The notes: generated by a model from the sequence alone, not told the origin. Positions 43,479-54,743 are shown, numbered from the stretch's first letter. The stretch: 64,000 nt of DNA from Carposina sasakii (GCA_014607495.2 CP053166.1:9876455-9940454); one strand, 5' to 3'. Made by a program: numbers and translations.

Positions 43479-44552
43479 ATGATTCGGAGAAGTATTTCAA
43501 ATTTTCGCTCAATAGTTTATCGAAAATCCTCAAGTATTGCTGTCAATCCAATAAAATATAAAGATCATACCCCTGTTATGTTAGAAGAGTCCATAAAGTA
43601 TTTGAATCCAAAGGATAATGAATTGTACATAGATATGACTTTCGGAGCTGGGGGACATTCTAGAAAGATTCTGGAAACGGCAAACTGCCGACTCATAACC
43701 TTAGATAGAGATCCTACAGCTTATGAAAGAGCCCAAAAGCTTTCCGAAGAATATCCCAATAAAGTAACACCGTTACTTGGGAAATTTAGTGAATTGCCCA
43801 GACTTTTGGCAGACAAAGGTATTAAACAAACTTCTATAGATGGAATCCTATTTGATTTTGGATGTTCTTCCATGCAGTTTGATAATGGTGAGCGAGGATT
43901 CTCTATAAGCCATGAGGGTCCTCTGGATATGAGAATGGATGCTGGAAGAGACCCCAACCAGCTCAGTGCTAGAGAGGTTTTAGCTACTGCCAATGAGCAT
44001 GAGCTTTACAAAATACTTAAAATCTATGGTGAGGAGAAAAAAGCAGCAAAAATAGCACAAACAATAATACAAGCTAGATACCTATTCAAAAACATTGACA
44101 CAACAAGAGAACTTGTCGATTTAGTCAACTCCTGTTTCCCCGATGAAGTCAGAACTGATAAACTACACCGACCACAGTCTAATGCCACAAAAGTATTCCA
44201 AGCTTTGAGAATATTTGTAAATAATGAACTAAATGAAATCAACTATGGCATGGTGGTTGCAAAGCACTATCTGAAGATAAATGGGAGACTAGTTGCAATA
44301 TCCTTTCACTCCCTTGAAGATACAATTGTAAAGAGACATATAGCAGGTAATATTGTGAATGAGATGGCAAATCCAGTTCCATTAAGGTACCTGAGCCCAA
44401 CACTTGTACAAGACCAGGATACCATCAACCAGTTTCTGGATACATCATGGAAAGCCATCAATAAACATGTAGAAGTACCCCTTGAAGAGGAAGTGGAAAG
44501 GAACCCAAGAAGCCGCAGCGCTAAACTAAGAGCTGCTCGTAAAATTAAATGA
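43479..44552 (+). CDS. Mettl15: METTL15-like mitochondrial 12S rRNA m4C methyltransferase (RsmH family)
   Basis: Intact intronless frame of 357 residues; a RsmH/MraW enzyme that uses S-adenosylmethionine to N4-methylate a cytosine of small-subunit rRNA. Seen: KDHTPVMLEE (28-37), SAM loop DMTFGAGGHS (52-61), TLDRDP (75-80), FDFGCSSMQFD (125-135), GPLDMRMD (147-154), QALRIFVNNEL (241-251) and FHSLEDTIVKRH (276-287), closing with the basic NPRSRSAKLRA. The N-terminus (MIRRSISNFRSIVYRKSS) is Arg/Ser-rich and suits a mitochondrial presequence. The start has A at -3 (AACCATGA). With only 9 bases after the UQCC2-like stop, no separate promoter fits, so translation from a shared mRNA is likely. Confidence 0.94.
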   Translation: MIRRSISNFRSIVYRKSSSIAVNPIKYKDHTPVMLEESIKYLNPKDNELYIDMTFGAGGHSRKILETANCRLITLDRDPTAYERAQKLSEEYPNKVTPLLGKFSELPRLLADKGIKQTSIDGILFDFGCSSMQFDNGERGFSISHEGPLDMRMDAGRDPNQLSAREVLATANEHELYKILKIYGEEKKAAKIAQTIIQARYLFKNIDTTRELVDLVNSCFPDEVRTDKLHRPQSNATKVFQALRIFVNNELNEINYGMVVAKHYLKINGRLVAISFHSLEDTIVKRHIAGNIVNEMANPVPLRYLSPTLVQDQDTINQFLDTSWKAINKHVEVPLEEEVERNPRSRSAKLRAARKIK

Positions 44553-44648
44553 TAATTATGTCATTTATTTAGTACTGCTTACTGAACTTTATTAGCTTAA
44601 TCCATAAGCCAGGATCAATTTGTATGTAGAGGTGTAGTTGTTAATGTA

Positions 44649-44654
44649 AATAAA
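44649..44654 (+). terminator. Likely poly(A) signal of the UQCC2-METTL15 unit
   Basis: AATAAA about 100 bases after the METTL15-like stop codon. Confidence 0.55.
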
Positions 44655-45177
44655 ATAGTTATATTAATTTAGATACACTATTATTTCTTTATTTCTTACC
44701 GCAACCCATAAAAGCTCAATTTATACAGACCATTCTAGGTCAATATACAAATGTCTCTTTAAAACCAACAGTTTTTTTTTTCGACTTATTCAAGATAATT
44801 CTAGTTTACCTAATGGATGAATTATCTACAATTTATATATCTATACATAAGTATAATAAAATTGCAACTAATTGATTTCTGTACATGGCAAATATATTGA
44901 ACAAAAATTATAATAAGTGGCCTTTATACACGCAAGAGAATCCAAAACAATGTACTAGTTTATAATACAACTCTTGTAAGATGTGTTTCTTATGCTTTAT
45001 TGTACACAGTAAAACTTTCATATGTAAAGTTTATGACAAAGAAGATGTACAAAGGGGTACTTATCTCTAAGAGAGATTTCTTCCAGCAAACCAATCATGA
45101 AAGAGAAATAAACATTAGTAGGTGTGTTCTTCCATTTAATACATTCTCTTTGTAGCACTCTATATATAATAAGGTTT

Positions 45178-45343
45178 AAGGGCCCGTTCACATTAGTTCG
45201 CAAGTAGTGCGGCAGCAACGCGGTTGTCATAACGGACGGGCAGCGCGGCATGGTAGCCGCGTGCGATCAGTCCGTCACCCTAATCTAAGCTAGTCGCGCG
45301 GCCGTCGCACTACTTGCGACCTAATGTGAAGGCGCCCTTATAA
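45178..45343. mobile_element. Short inverted-repeat MITE (GGGCCCGTTCACATTAG)
   Basis: Ends AAGGGCCCGTTCACATTAGT and CTAATGTGAAGGCGCCCTT, plus inner GCAAGTAGTGCGGC / GTCGCACTACTTGCG, are inverted repeats of about 35 bases. The interior is GC-rich. No clean target duplication. Confidence 0.65.
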
Positions 45344-45924
45344 CTATTTATAAAGATAATATAAATAGCAATAAAACAAATAAATTTTATTTATACAGAT
45401 TTATTAACATTAGGTAACTTATAATTTTTTTTCTAAACATAACTGACTTACTTAAAATACCAAAAAATATATTGCATTTCAAAGAATATCACCCACAACA
45501 CATTATGCCACTATCTTAGACACTATATAAGTGCAGATTTTAGTTAGTTCTTATAGAAATGAAAAATACAGAAAAAATCCAGTTGGTATTTTGTATCTTT
45601 CATTCAAGCCATCCTTATTCAACTAAAGTAACTAGTATTTGAAGAATCCTTGTTTAATTTGAACCAAAATATCAGAATAGGTACTACATTACTGATAAAA
45701 ATATTTACAGCTTTAATGTATAAGTAGCTCATAATTACCCAAAGAAAAGCCCGTCGGTAATATAATATCAAGGAGATATTATCTAATTATTTTTCAGCAC
45801 TAAGTAGACAGTGGATTTGACTTTTACAATTTTTATTTTCAGGCAGATATCAATTTTAAATCACACACCAGAAGAGTCGTCCCCTTTCCCTTTTTTCTTA
45901 CAATATTAGACATATTAAATCTAT

Positions 45925-46136
45925 TACATATAATAAAATTGTAACGGATATATCTTTGTGCACGCTAATCTCAGAAACGACTGAACCGATTTCAATGCAG
46001 TTTTCAGGAATATGTGACAGGTCCCAATTAAAATATAGGCTACTTTTTATCCCGGGAAAATGTTTTTATCCCGGATAATTTCGACATTTTGTTTTTTCTG
46101 CAGTCCACGCGGACGGAGTCGCGAGCGTCCACTAGT
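45925..46136 (+). repeat. Family E dispersed repeat
   Basis: TACATATAATAAAATTGTAA to GTCGCGAGCGTCCACTAGT, co-linear with the other plus copies. Confidence 0.68.
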
Positions 46137-46139
46137 AGT

Positions 46140-47406
46140 CAATATGTCTTGCCTTGTAACTGTATGGAATATTACATCACATTTGATTGCTGACAGGTAA
46201 AATTAATAAACAATGGCAAAAATTTATGTACACTATTTTTACATAATAATAATAATGAAGAGTAAACACTAAAATATGCTAAAAGACTAGCCAGATGGTC
46301 CAGTCATTTAATTGTTCTCGACTACCTTTATTCCTATTTTCTATACAAATGAATATGAATATTTTGCAGATTTTAATATGGCCTGACTAGAACTAAATTT
46401 TAAAGAGAGACTATTTATAAATGGATCTGGTATTCTTTTCATTCAAACATATTATTATACTCACTGTGAATAACATTAAATATAAGTACATATTTATACA
46501 ATTAAGCATATAAAATCAATTTTACAATGATTTTTCAAACCTACATTCAATTTTTTTTACATAAAAAATCAATCGAGCAATATTAGCCAACTACATTTTT
46601 ATCAAATCTAATAAATAATAGTGCATAACTATAGAAACATTTACCGTGTTATTACAAAAGAATTTAAACATTTTTTAAGCTAAACATGCCCTAAATTTGG
46701 CAGATATGCCATACATTTTGCTGTCAAATGTCATATTTAAATCGAGTCTCTCTTTTGTAATAACACCATAACTGTTTCGGTCGGACGCAGAAAATAAATC
46801 TAATTTTGCGTTTTATGTTCGCAGCCCCTCAACGCGATCCAGTTATAAACTTAACGATACGATAACGACACGACACAAATATTATTCGGTTATTCTAGGT
46901 AGATAGGTAAATGATTTTTTTTTTTAATACAAGTAGTGTTGTGTTATATTCTCATATTATTTTGATCTTATAATGTGGTATAGATTTATTGAATGTCGCA
47001 TCGATGTCGGATCGGGCAGTGTGTTAACAACTCACGACCATTCCCTATATTATATCCGAGTTACTTAATATTTTGTTAGTAATGTATCCCAATTATAATT
47101 ATGAAAATATGACTTGTTAACCAGAGATGTGTCATGCTACGGCTGCATTTAAAATCCACCATTCATATTTAATGGTCAATGTAAATGGGCATGTGGTCAA
47201 AGGTCAATGTATTTGTTTGGTGTATTATTATGCGTATCCATAGCAACATAGCATAGTGGAAAGGCAGCCTTATGCCGTTGTATGCTACAGACAGTATAAT
47301 ATAAGAAACGGTCATGATTCAGTCTCCACAGTTGGAATGTGGTCAATGATAAGGTACATGAGTTTAGCTGCAGTATTATTTGTATGTATTACAAACGAAA
47401 TAAATA

Positions 47407-47443
<37 letters not shown>

Positions 47444-48500
47444 ATATTACATATTTGACATGTTGATGGCAGTGAAATTATAATATCTTTAAAAACATGA
47501 TAAGAAAGACATTAAAAAATGATCTCGGGACATAATAAAAATTTGCATAGATATTATTCAGAATATGATGTTTACGTTATATGCAAGTATGTATGTACGA
47601 AATTGTAAATATGAACAGACTTAGGGCTATAAATGCGCACGCGCATACTTAATACATTTAAATTTTTATCTCTTGCCAGTTTTATGGTAGACATTTAAAA
47701 CATAACCCTCTTTCGGCAGTCGGAAAAAAGAAAAACATAACTTTAAATAATTTAAATAATTTCCATTTAAGTAATAAAAAATATAGCATTAGGTATATTC
47801 CAACCAATATTTCTTTTACACGAAGACCCAAACCTTTATTAAAATATTAATAATCTACCTACCAAGTTATATTCTTTTCAATTTTTATTTTACATTTATG
47901 TAGAATTCTCTAGTTTAAAATTTCATCTATAGTAGGTATTCAAACTGAATCTATTTTATTATAATAATATTGATTGAAGAATGTATTTCTTTCATTTTTC
48001 TTTAGTACATTTTCGAGCAAGTTATGTCCTTATGCAAAACTACGCGATTCGCCTATTATAGCGAATTTTTATAAAGTTTCGCATTACACAGATACCTTAC
48101 TGTTATATGAAATGGCCACAACACGCCTCCCGATGACGTCATCTTACTTAACATACAGTAAATAAGGGCTGAGGCTCAGAAATAACGTGACTATGAATGT
48201 TGTCAGTGAAAAAGTATAATGCCTAAATCGCCAGTAAGTCCAGTTTAAGTAGTGCAAATATTTGAGTAAAAGTTAAATAATTTTATTATTGTCAAATAGT
48301 ACATAGGGCGCTTCAGGCGTTATACTTCACTCCTACATAACTAATAATAACATAGTCACCTTAAAATTCTGATCAAAGTAACCATAAAAAGGACCTGAAA
48401 TCTAAATGAACGTGGTTGAAGAAGGACGTAAACACTCATCATTTTATCAATGTTATTGGTAAGCAATTAATGTAGAAACTTTAATATTTACAGATGCCAA
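46140..48500. other. AT-rich spacer
   Basis: No gene seen. A (TA)n microsatellite of about 15 units lies at 47409-47439. Short frames at 47256-47483 and 47974-48165 have no motif. Confidence 0.45.
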
Positions 48501-48512
48501 CACAATCTACAT

Positions 48513-48810
48513 AACATAGGTCTTACGTCAACACATGGTCACTTTACATATTTCAAGGCAATCACACACGTTCATTAAGACCCCAACCTACATAACACAA
48601 GTGTTGCATGGTCACCCTACCGGTCGTACGTCAACGCATGACCACCCTACCCGTCGTACGTCAACGCATGACCACCCTACCGGTCCTACGTCAACGCATG
48701 GTCACCCTACATACTTCAAAAACAATATGCAATAACACACGTTCAATAAGATCCCAACAAAGGTGTTGCTTGGTCTTCCTACCGGTCGTACGTCAACGCA
48801 TGGCCATCCT
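48513..48810. repeat. 30-base tandem repeat downstream of prel
   Basis: Four adjacent units of about 30 bases (CATGGTCACCCTACCGGTCG then TACGTCAACG) at 48607-48711, and further units at 48769-48810. A larger block (ACACACGTTCA-TAAGA-CCCAAC) is repeated around them, so there is a higher-order period. It falls in the likely 3' UTR of the prel gene. Confidence 0.7.
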
Positions 48811-48852
48811 ACCTCAAGCCTGCCCCCGCGCCGCTGCCGCTCAGTCGTCGTG

Positions 48853-51800
48853 TTACGTCCGGTTGACGGACGACATGACGTTGGCCTTGGCGCGGCCGGC
48901 GGTGGCGGCGGCGGCGTCGCGCATCTCCTTGAGCGTGTGCGCGACGTGCGGCAGTGTGTGTGCGGGCGCCGGCCGCGGGAATAGGCGGTGGAGGACGTCG
49001 TTGAAGCCGTTTACCTGCGGAAAAGAGCGAATTATTTATTGTAGACACTTAGAAAATTCATGTAATTATTTGCAGAGAGGGATTTCGTCCTGCGAACTAA
49101 AGTCTCTTTTGTTATTTTCACAAGTAAACTGTAATATCTTAATTAATTAGGAGCACAAACTTCCAATCATGTGACTTGCAACCGGTCGCAATTTCACGAT
49201 AGTCAATACAAATATGACATTTGGTATACATGTCGCAGGCAATTTGTATGATTCGTCTTTATACAAAACGACTAGGCATTTTGAATAGTATGGGTTTTGG
49301 AGCGAGACAATTTGGCTTCTAGCAATTGGTCTGCTTAATTAATTAGGTTAGGTTATGTTACACCTGTTAAAATAACAATAACAACAACGAGTCGAGTGAG
49401 CGTAGCGAGCATGTCCCTGCAGCGACCGGCGAAGTGCTAAAAGGAATTTTTTCTCTCATACTATTCAAAATGCCTGGCGAGCGTTTATAAACGGACGACG
49501 CCGTTTGTATAAAGACGAATCATACAAATTGCCTGCGACATACATAATCCGTCTAGTTAAAAAGTTAGTAACATACCAATGATGGATTACAAAACAGGAT
49601 TGTTTCATTTAGTCGCGTGGTCGTCTTTTAACGTGTAGCGACCGGTTGCCTACCAGTTAATAAGCCTGCTATTATTTCAGTATATTGTCTGAAGTCCTTT
49701 CAGTGGATTTTCCTTGAAAGTGTAACAAACATACACACACAGACACACATATCCATCCTCACAAACTTTCGCATATGATAGTAAGATTGAGCACACAGAT
49801 GTCATATACATAAGAAACCTAATCCCACTCACCATCTGCGCGCAGTTCTTCCGGAAGCGATCAACCCCGAACGCTCGGATGGCCCGTGAGAAGCCGAAAA
49901 CCTGCGAGTCCACCCACGCGGAGCGCCGCGCCACCGTCAGCCCCGGCCCGCTGGGGCGGTACTCTACTCGCTCCACCACACTCTGTCATAGGAATACACT
50001 GGGTTACGGCCATAGACAAGGAAACTTAAGATGGGCAACACTAATATTTGCGCCACCGCACCGTCATCACTCCAGCGCGCTTTGACATATGTATATGTCG
50101 TGGCCATATCGTAGAATTGATCATTTCATGAAATGGTCGAGCATTTCATGAAATGGTCGCATTTCATGAAAAGTTCAACTGTCTATTGGCCACATCATGA
50201 TATGGTTTGGGCAGATCGATGATAAAAATCGTTTCTCGATATGGGCAACTAAACGCCCGATCATTTCATGAAGTGGTCAAGATTATTGATCATATCGTAA
50301 AATAGTTACATGAATCACCGGTAGAGGCGCTGCGCGCGTTTTATTTATGTGTGAAGATGGCGGATTTTTCTTTTTAGGTTATAAAACAAATTAAAGAGAG
50401 TAGGGTGACTATGCAGAAGAAGTTCACGGATAGTGTGTTATATTGTATAATGTATATTAGACTTAATGGTGGTTTATAATAATATTGTTAAACAAAAACC
50501 TTAGATTACGATAGGTTAGGTTAGGTTAGACTATGACAAATGACGCACGAGCCGAGCGAGCGGAGCGAACGTGCCCAGGCAGCGTCCGGCGATGTGCCAG
50601 ATGCGAATCGCTTTTGTAAAGTCTTTTATGTTTTTAAATATTATATTGTGAAAATATCACATAAATAATAGCAAAAAAAATCATACCATCATACCTTATG
50701 GTATACTTATATATGGTGTACGGTATATATTATTTATATAAGCTCTTATCACTTTCGGAATTTATGGACACCCTGTTAATACGATTTGGCCAAACGTGGA
50801 TGACAAAATCGTGAAATGTAGACGATTTAACGATCTGGTCAAATTGAATTGGCCACTTCATGAAATGCGACCACTTCATGAAATGCTCGACCATTTCATG
50901 AAATGATCAATTTTACAATATGGCCACGACATATACACTGGGTTACGGCCATAGACAAGGATACTAGCGATGGGCAACACTAATATTTAAATGTAAAGCA
51001 ATAAAGAAAATTTTAATATTGTTGTATATTTCATAAACTAACACTTACCATAACTTTAGTATATCCTAGGTTTCTTGTGTAAGTAACGAGAACTTTGTTC
51101 TTTGGATCCACTATACTTTCTTCAATAATTTTAACTGATTTTGCATTGAAGAATCTGTGAAAAACATTGAAGTAAATAAAGTAGCAAGTTGCATTGAAGT
51201 AAATAAATTGCAAATCATTTTGGTTTGCTGGAAGAAATCTTTTGAAGAGATAAGCACGCCATTGTACTTTATATTCATATTTTTTTAAGTTTGTGTGCAA
51301 TAAAGAATAAGAATAAGGATCATGCACTATTTGTCATATGGGCAGGAAGGTTACTTTACTTTCGCCTTTAATATTAGTATGAATGTTTGCTTATGAGAAA
51401 AATTTAACATACTCAGCTATCTGTACATATAATAAAACTGTAACGGATCGCTGTCTGTACATGGAAGATATTAGAGAAAAAAATATTATAGGAGACCTTT
51501 ATCAACGTAATAGAACCCAAAATGATGATTTTTTGAATTTTTGTCTGTTTGTGGTTGTGATTTTTTGAATTTTTGTCTGTGCGTTTGTGCACGCTAATCT
51601 CAGAAACGGCTGAACCGATTTCGATGCAGTTTTCAGGAATATATTGTGACAGGTCCCACTTAACATATAGGCTACTTTTTATACCGGGAAAATGTTTTTA
51701 TCCCGGATAATTTCGACATTTTGTTTTTTCTGTAGTCCACGCGGACGGAGTGGCGGGCGTCCACTAGTGTCCAATATACATATTAATAAAGTATTTGCTT

Positions 51801-54743
51801 ATATTTGATCAAGGGCCTTATAATGTACACCATTTGCCAAAACATCATGTTTTTTTTTATCTTCCACTACCTTTCCCTTGCTAGGATTTTTCAAAGCCTA
51901 CATGATAATTATCTATCTCCTACAGAAACATAACAATGTCTTCACAATGACTATTCCTAAGTAATCTGTAGATAAGATAACCTATGTATGCCCATGTAAA
52001 AACAAGTATTAGTAAAAATTCAATGTTATTGATAAGTTTCTGATAGATGAATTATATAACTTTTTTAAATGAAATTGTATTAGGCGTTACAATTCGGAAG
52101 TTCAAACATTTACTATGGGTGCGCCCACCACCGGGCCCTACACCCTCCACTCACCCTCGGATCTGATAACTCATAATTGCGACAACAGGCACTTGCACTA
52201 ACTACAATCGCCATGAGAAACCAGACCCGAGCACCTAGCATGCAAGACGATACATTGCAATTATTATGAACCTCTAAAACCCAACACATTACTTACACAG
52301 CAAAAAAAGTGTTGGGTTTTAGAGGTTCATAATAATTAGTGGTTTACTAATTTACTAATTTCTATAATCCTGAGGATGCCACGGTTGTTGGCGAAACATA
52401 TGTAGATTGTTTATCTACTTTTTTATTTCGGAATGGTGCAATGTATCGTCTTGCATGCTAGGTGCTCGGGTCTGGTTTCTCATGGCGATTGTAGTTAGTG
52501 CAAGTGCCTGTTGTCGCAATTATGAGTTATCAGATCCGAGGGTCAGTGGAGGGTGTAGGGCCCGGTGGTGGGCGCACCCATAGTAAATTATATAACTTTG
52601 TAAAATAAATTAGTACAATCAGACTAAACAATATTTTCCTTATTTCATTGCTGTATAATGGTGTTAGATTAAATTATAATTAGTGTGATAATTTAATAAT
52701 AGAAAATATATCATTAAACACTTTAATATAGGTTAGATACCTACCTATTGTTAAATTATAACTTTGTGAAGAGCTCGTAAGTTCAAATCTCACTCGGGTG
52801 AATTTTTTTATATTTTCTTAATAATATTTATAAATGATATCTTATCATAGTAGGTAATACTCAAAAGTAATGTTATTAATGACCAGACACATTAAAACCA
52901 AATATGTAATGCCTTAATTAAATCAGCAACATACATTAATCATGGTCTGTTTAAAAAAGAATAATTTGTGGAAGAAGTGGAAGTATTTTACATACAAGAA
53001 CCACATAAACTTTGAAACTGGCCTGATCTTCGCAACAAAACAATTTCATCTAAAATTAAAACTTGTAAAAAAAACTGTTGTCAGTTTTCCATAAAGCTGT
53101 TTGTTTACTATATTTATTGGCACAGTCAATAAAAACTCATCAAAACACTGCAATGAGTCAACAAGTTGATTTATATTTCTTCAAGGTCTATTTAATAGAT
53201 TGTTAACAATAGCCAGGTCAAGGCCTGGTATGATGGTGCATAGCAATGTAGGGACTGAATACATTCTAGCTCCACCACCAACAATTAGTGATAATGACAG
53301 ATAGGCTGGAAGTTTGAGTAACACTCCATAGTTTAGAGTAACACTCCATAGTTTAGAGTAACACTCCATAGTTTAGAGTAACACTCCATAGTTTAGAGTA
53401 ACACTCCATAGTTTAGAGTAACATTGCATAGTTTAGAGTAACACTGCATAGTTCAGAGTAACACTCCATAGTTCAGAGTAACACTCCATAGTTCAGAGTA
53501 ACACTCCATAGTTTAGAGTAACACTCCATAGTTTAGAGTAACACTCCATAGTTTAGAGTAACACTCCATAGTTTAGAGTAACACTCCATAGTTTAGAGTA
53601 ACACTCCATAGTTTAGAGTAACATTGCATAGTTTAGAGTAACACTGCATAGTTTAGAGTAACACTGCATAGTTTAGAGCAGGGGTTCCCAAACTTTTTTT
53701 CTCATAGACCCCTTTCGAAAGTTAACTGTTTCTGGTGGACCCTCTACAGGCATATACCACATACAAATTAATTGTTAACCCCCATTTTTTCACGCTATCG
53801 TAGACCCCCATCGAGTCTCCTTTGGACCCCTGGGGGTCCACCTGGACCACTTTCGGAACCACTAGTTTAGAGTAACACTCCATAGTTTAGAGTAACACTG
53901 CATAGTTTAGAGCAGAGGTTCCCAAACTTTTATTTCTCGTAGACCCCTTTCAAAAGTTTACTGGTTCTGGTGGACCCCCTACAGGCCTACATCACATACA
54001 AATTAATTGTGAACCTCAATTTTTTCACGCCAACTTAGACCCCCGTCGAGTCTCCTGTAGACCCCTGGGGGTCCACTTTGGGAACCACTGGTTTAGAGTA
54101 ACACTCCATAGTTTAGAGTAACACTCCATAGTTTAGAGTAACACTCCATAGTTTAGAGTAACACTCCATAGTTTTAAATTTGTGTTTGCTATCAATTTTA
54201 TGACAAAAAATCTGTTATATCCTCTATTTGAGCATACCACAGATCAAAACTCAAACTTCCATATAAAATATAACTTTATACCTAAGAGTAGGGTATTCTG
54301 TTTCTACTCTGTGTTTATTAATATCATGGTATAACTGTTCTATAAGCTAAACTAAAACTTAACTAGTTTCATACCTTTCTCCCCATTTTGGTACTCTGTT
54401 TGTTTTTGTTAAAACCCGCTTTGTGTGGAGGCAGCCATCTTTGATCTGTCTCATACAGGTGTCTTCTGAGAGGACATGAGAACTGGAATTTTATAAACAT
54501 ACAAATTATGAGTCTCCAAAAAAAATTTTTTTAAAAGATTTGAAGTTGTGTTTTTTCCTACTTATGTAGGCAAAATAGGTGGTAGATCTATCTAGATTTT
54601 TTAGATTACAAAAAATTTCATACATAATAAAAAATAAAAAACAATACAAACCTTTGTGGATTGGGGTACCTTTTCCAATATCCAGAAGCAACTTGATCCC
54701 AACTGAAATTGAATGTTGTAGTATTTTCAAAATATCTTGCCAT
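48853..54743 (-). CDS. prel: PRELI-like intramitochondrial phospholipid transfer protein (five exons)
   Basis: Exons (sense order): 54743-54652, 54482-54375, 51154-51049, 49982-49833, 49014-48853; all junctions are GT-AG and in frame, giving 205 residues. The protein is a PRELI/MSF1-domain carrier of phosphatidic acid in the intermembrane space. Seen: MARYFENTTTFNFSWDQVAS and WKRYPNP (exon 1), SSHVLSEDT and LTKTNRVPKWGER (exon 2), KSVKIIEESIVDPKNK and TYTRNLGYTKVM (exon 3), SVVERVEYRP and WVDSQVFGFSRAIRAFG (exon 4), VNGFNDVLHRLFP and TLKEMRDAAAATAG (exon 5). These match the order in insect prel. The C-terminus is Ala-rich and GC-rich in codon use, unlike exons 1-3. Introns carry family E, fold-back, minisatellite and inverted-repeat elements. 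Confidence 0.92.
49231..49540. mobile_element. Inverted-repeat element in prel intron 4
   Basis: Ends TGTCGCAGGCAATTTGTATG and CATACAAATTGCCTGCGACA are inverted repeats of about 36 bases. Inside (49343-49441) is TTAGGTTAGG followed by a CpG-rich GAGTCGAGTGAGCGTAGCGA block, also found near 38.3 and 50.5 kb. Confidence 0.65.
49995..50990. mobile_element. Inverted-repeat element with CATTTCATGAAATG motifs, flanked by a 55-base direct repeat
   Basis: Terminal repeats of about 80 bases at 50092-50171 and 50857-50936 (TATATGTCGTGGCCATATCG and its near complement) carry repeated palindromes CATTTCATGAAATG. Copies of CACTGGGTTACGGCCATAGA and the following ~35 bases lie outside each end (49995-50049 and 50936-50990). 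The middle (50511-50602) has GGTTAGGTTAGGTTAG next to a CpG-rich GAGCCGAGCGAGCGGAGCGA block. The left edge is 13 bases from the prel exon 4 acceptor. Confidence 0.65.
51424..51768 (+). repeat. Family E dispersed repeat, longest copy
   Basis: Starts TACATATAATAAAACTGTAA with CGGATCGCTGTCTGTACATG, has a duplicated TTTTTTGAATTTTTGTCTGT, and ends GGCGGGCGTCCACTAGT. It lies in prel intron 2, antisense to the gene. Confidence 0.7.
52069..52586 (+). mobile_element. Fold-back element with hammerhead-like motif, copy 3 (near-perfect hairpin)
   Basis: Outer arms of about 147 bases (52120-52266 and 52440-52586) are complementary with roughly one mismatch. A second, 28-base inverted pair (GAACCTCTAAAACCCAACAC and its complement) forms the centre. 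The hammerhead-like block occurs only in the right half. The left tail (GAAATTGTATTAGGCGTTAC) is shared with copies 1 and 2. It lies in prel intron 2. Confidence 0.72.
52366..52408 (+). ncRNA. Candidate type I hammerhead ribozyme (copy 3)
   Basis: AATC 52366-52369 pairs with GATT 52405-52408 (stem I). Core CTGAGGA is 52370-52376. Stem II is GCCA 52378-52381 with TGGC 52389-52392 after one unpaired T. GAAA is 52393-52396. Stem III is a 2-bp ACATATGT hairpin and the expected cleavage follows A 52404. Sequence is intact in all invariant positions. Activity is untested. Confidence 0.48.
53679..53864 (+). mobile_element. hAT-type MITE, copy 1, in the minisatellite
   Basis: Ends CAGGGGTTCCCAAACTTTTT and CGGAACCACTA; 8-base target duplication GTTTAGAG at 53671-53678 and 53865-53872, taken from the minisatellite unit. 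Confidence 0.82.
53913..54090 (+). mobile_element. hAT-type MITE, copy 2, in the minisatellite
   Basis: Ends CAGAGGTTCCCAAACTTTTA and TTTGGGAACCACTG; the same duplication GTTTAGAG at 53905-53912 and 54091-54098. Diverged from copy 1 by many substitutions and small indels. Confidence 0.82.

Larger units (their letters stand above)
53312..54176. repeat. 20-base minisatellite (GTTTAGAGTAACACTCCATA)
   Basis: About 18 units at 53312-53678, two at 53865-53912 and four at 54091-54176, with variants (CACTGCATA, GTTCAGAG). Interrupted by two hAT-type MITEs. It lies in prel intron 2. Confidence 0.92.

Noticed and set aside
45018..45251. 77-codon minus-strand ORF
   Set aside because: Its start lies inside the MITE at 45178-45343 and the product has no motif.
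53312..54176. CRISPR-like array
   Set aside because: The 20-base units are directly adjacent with no unique spacers; it is a minisatellite in a eukaryotic intron.
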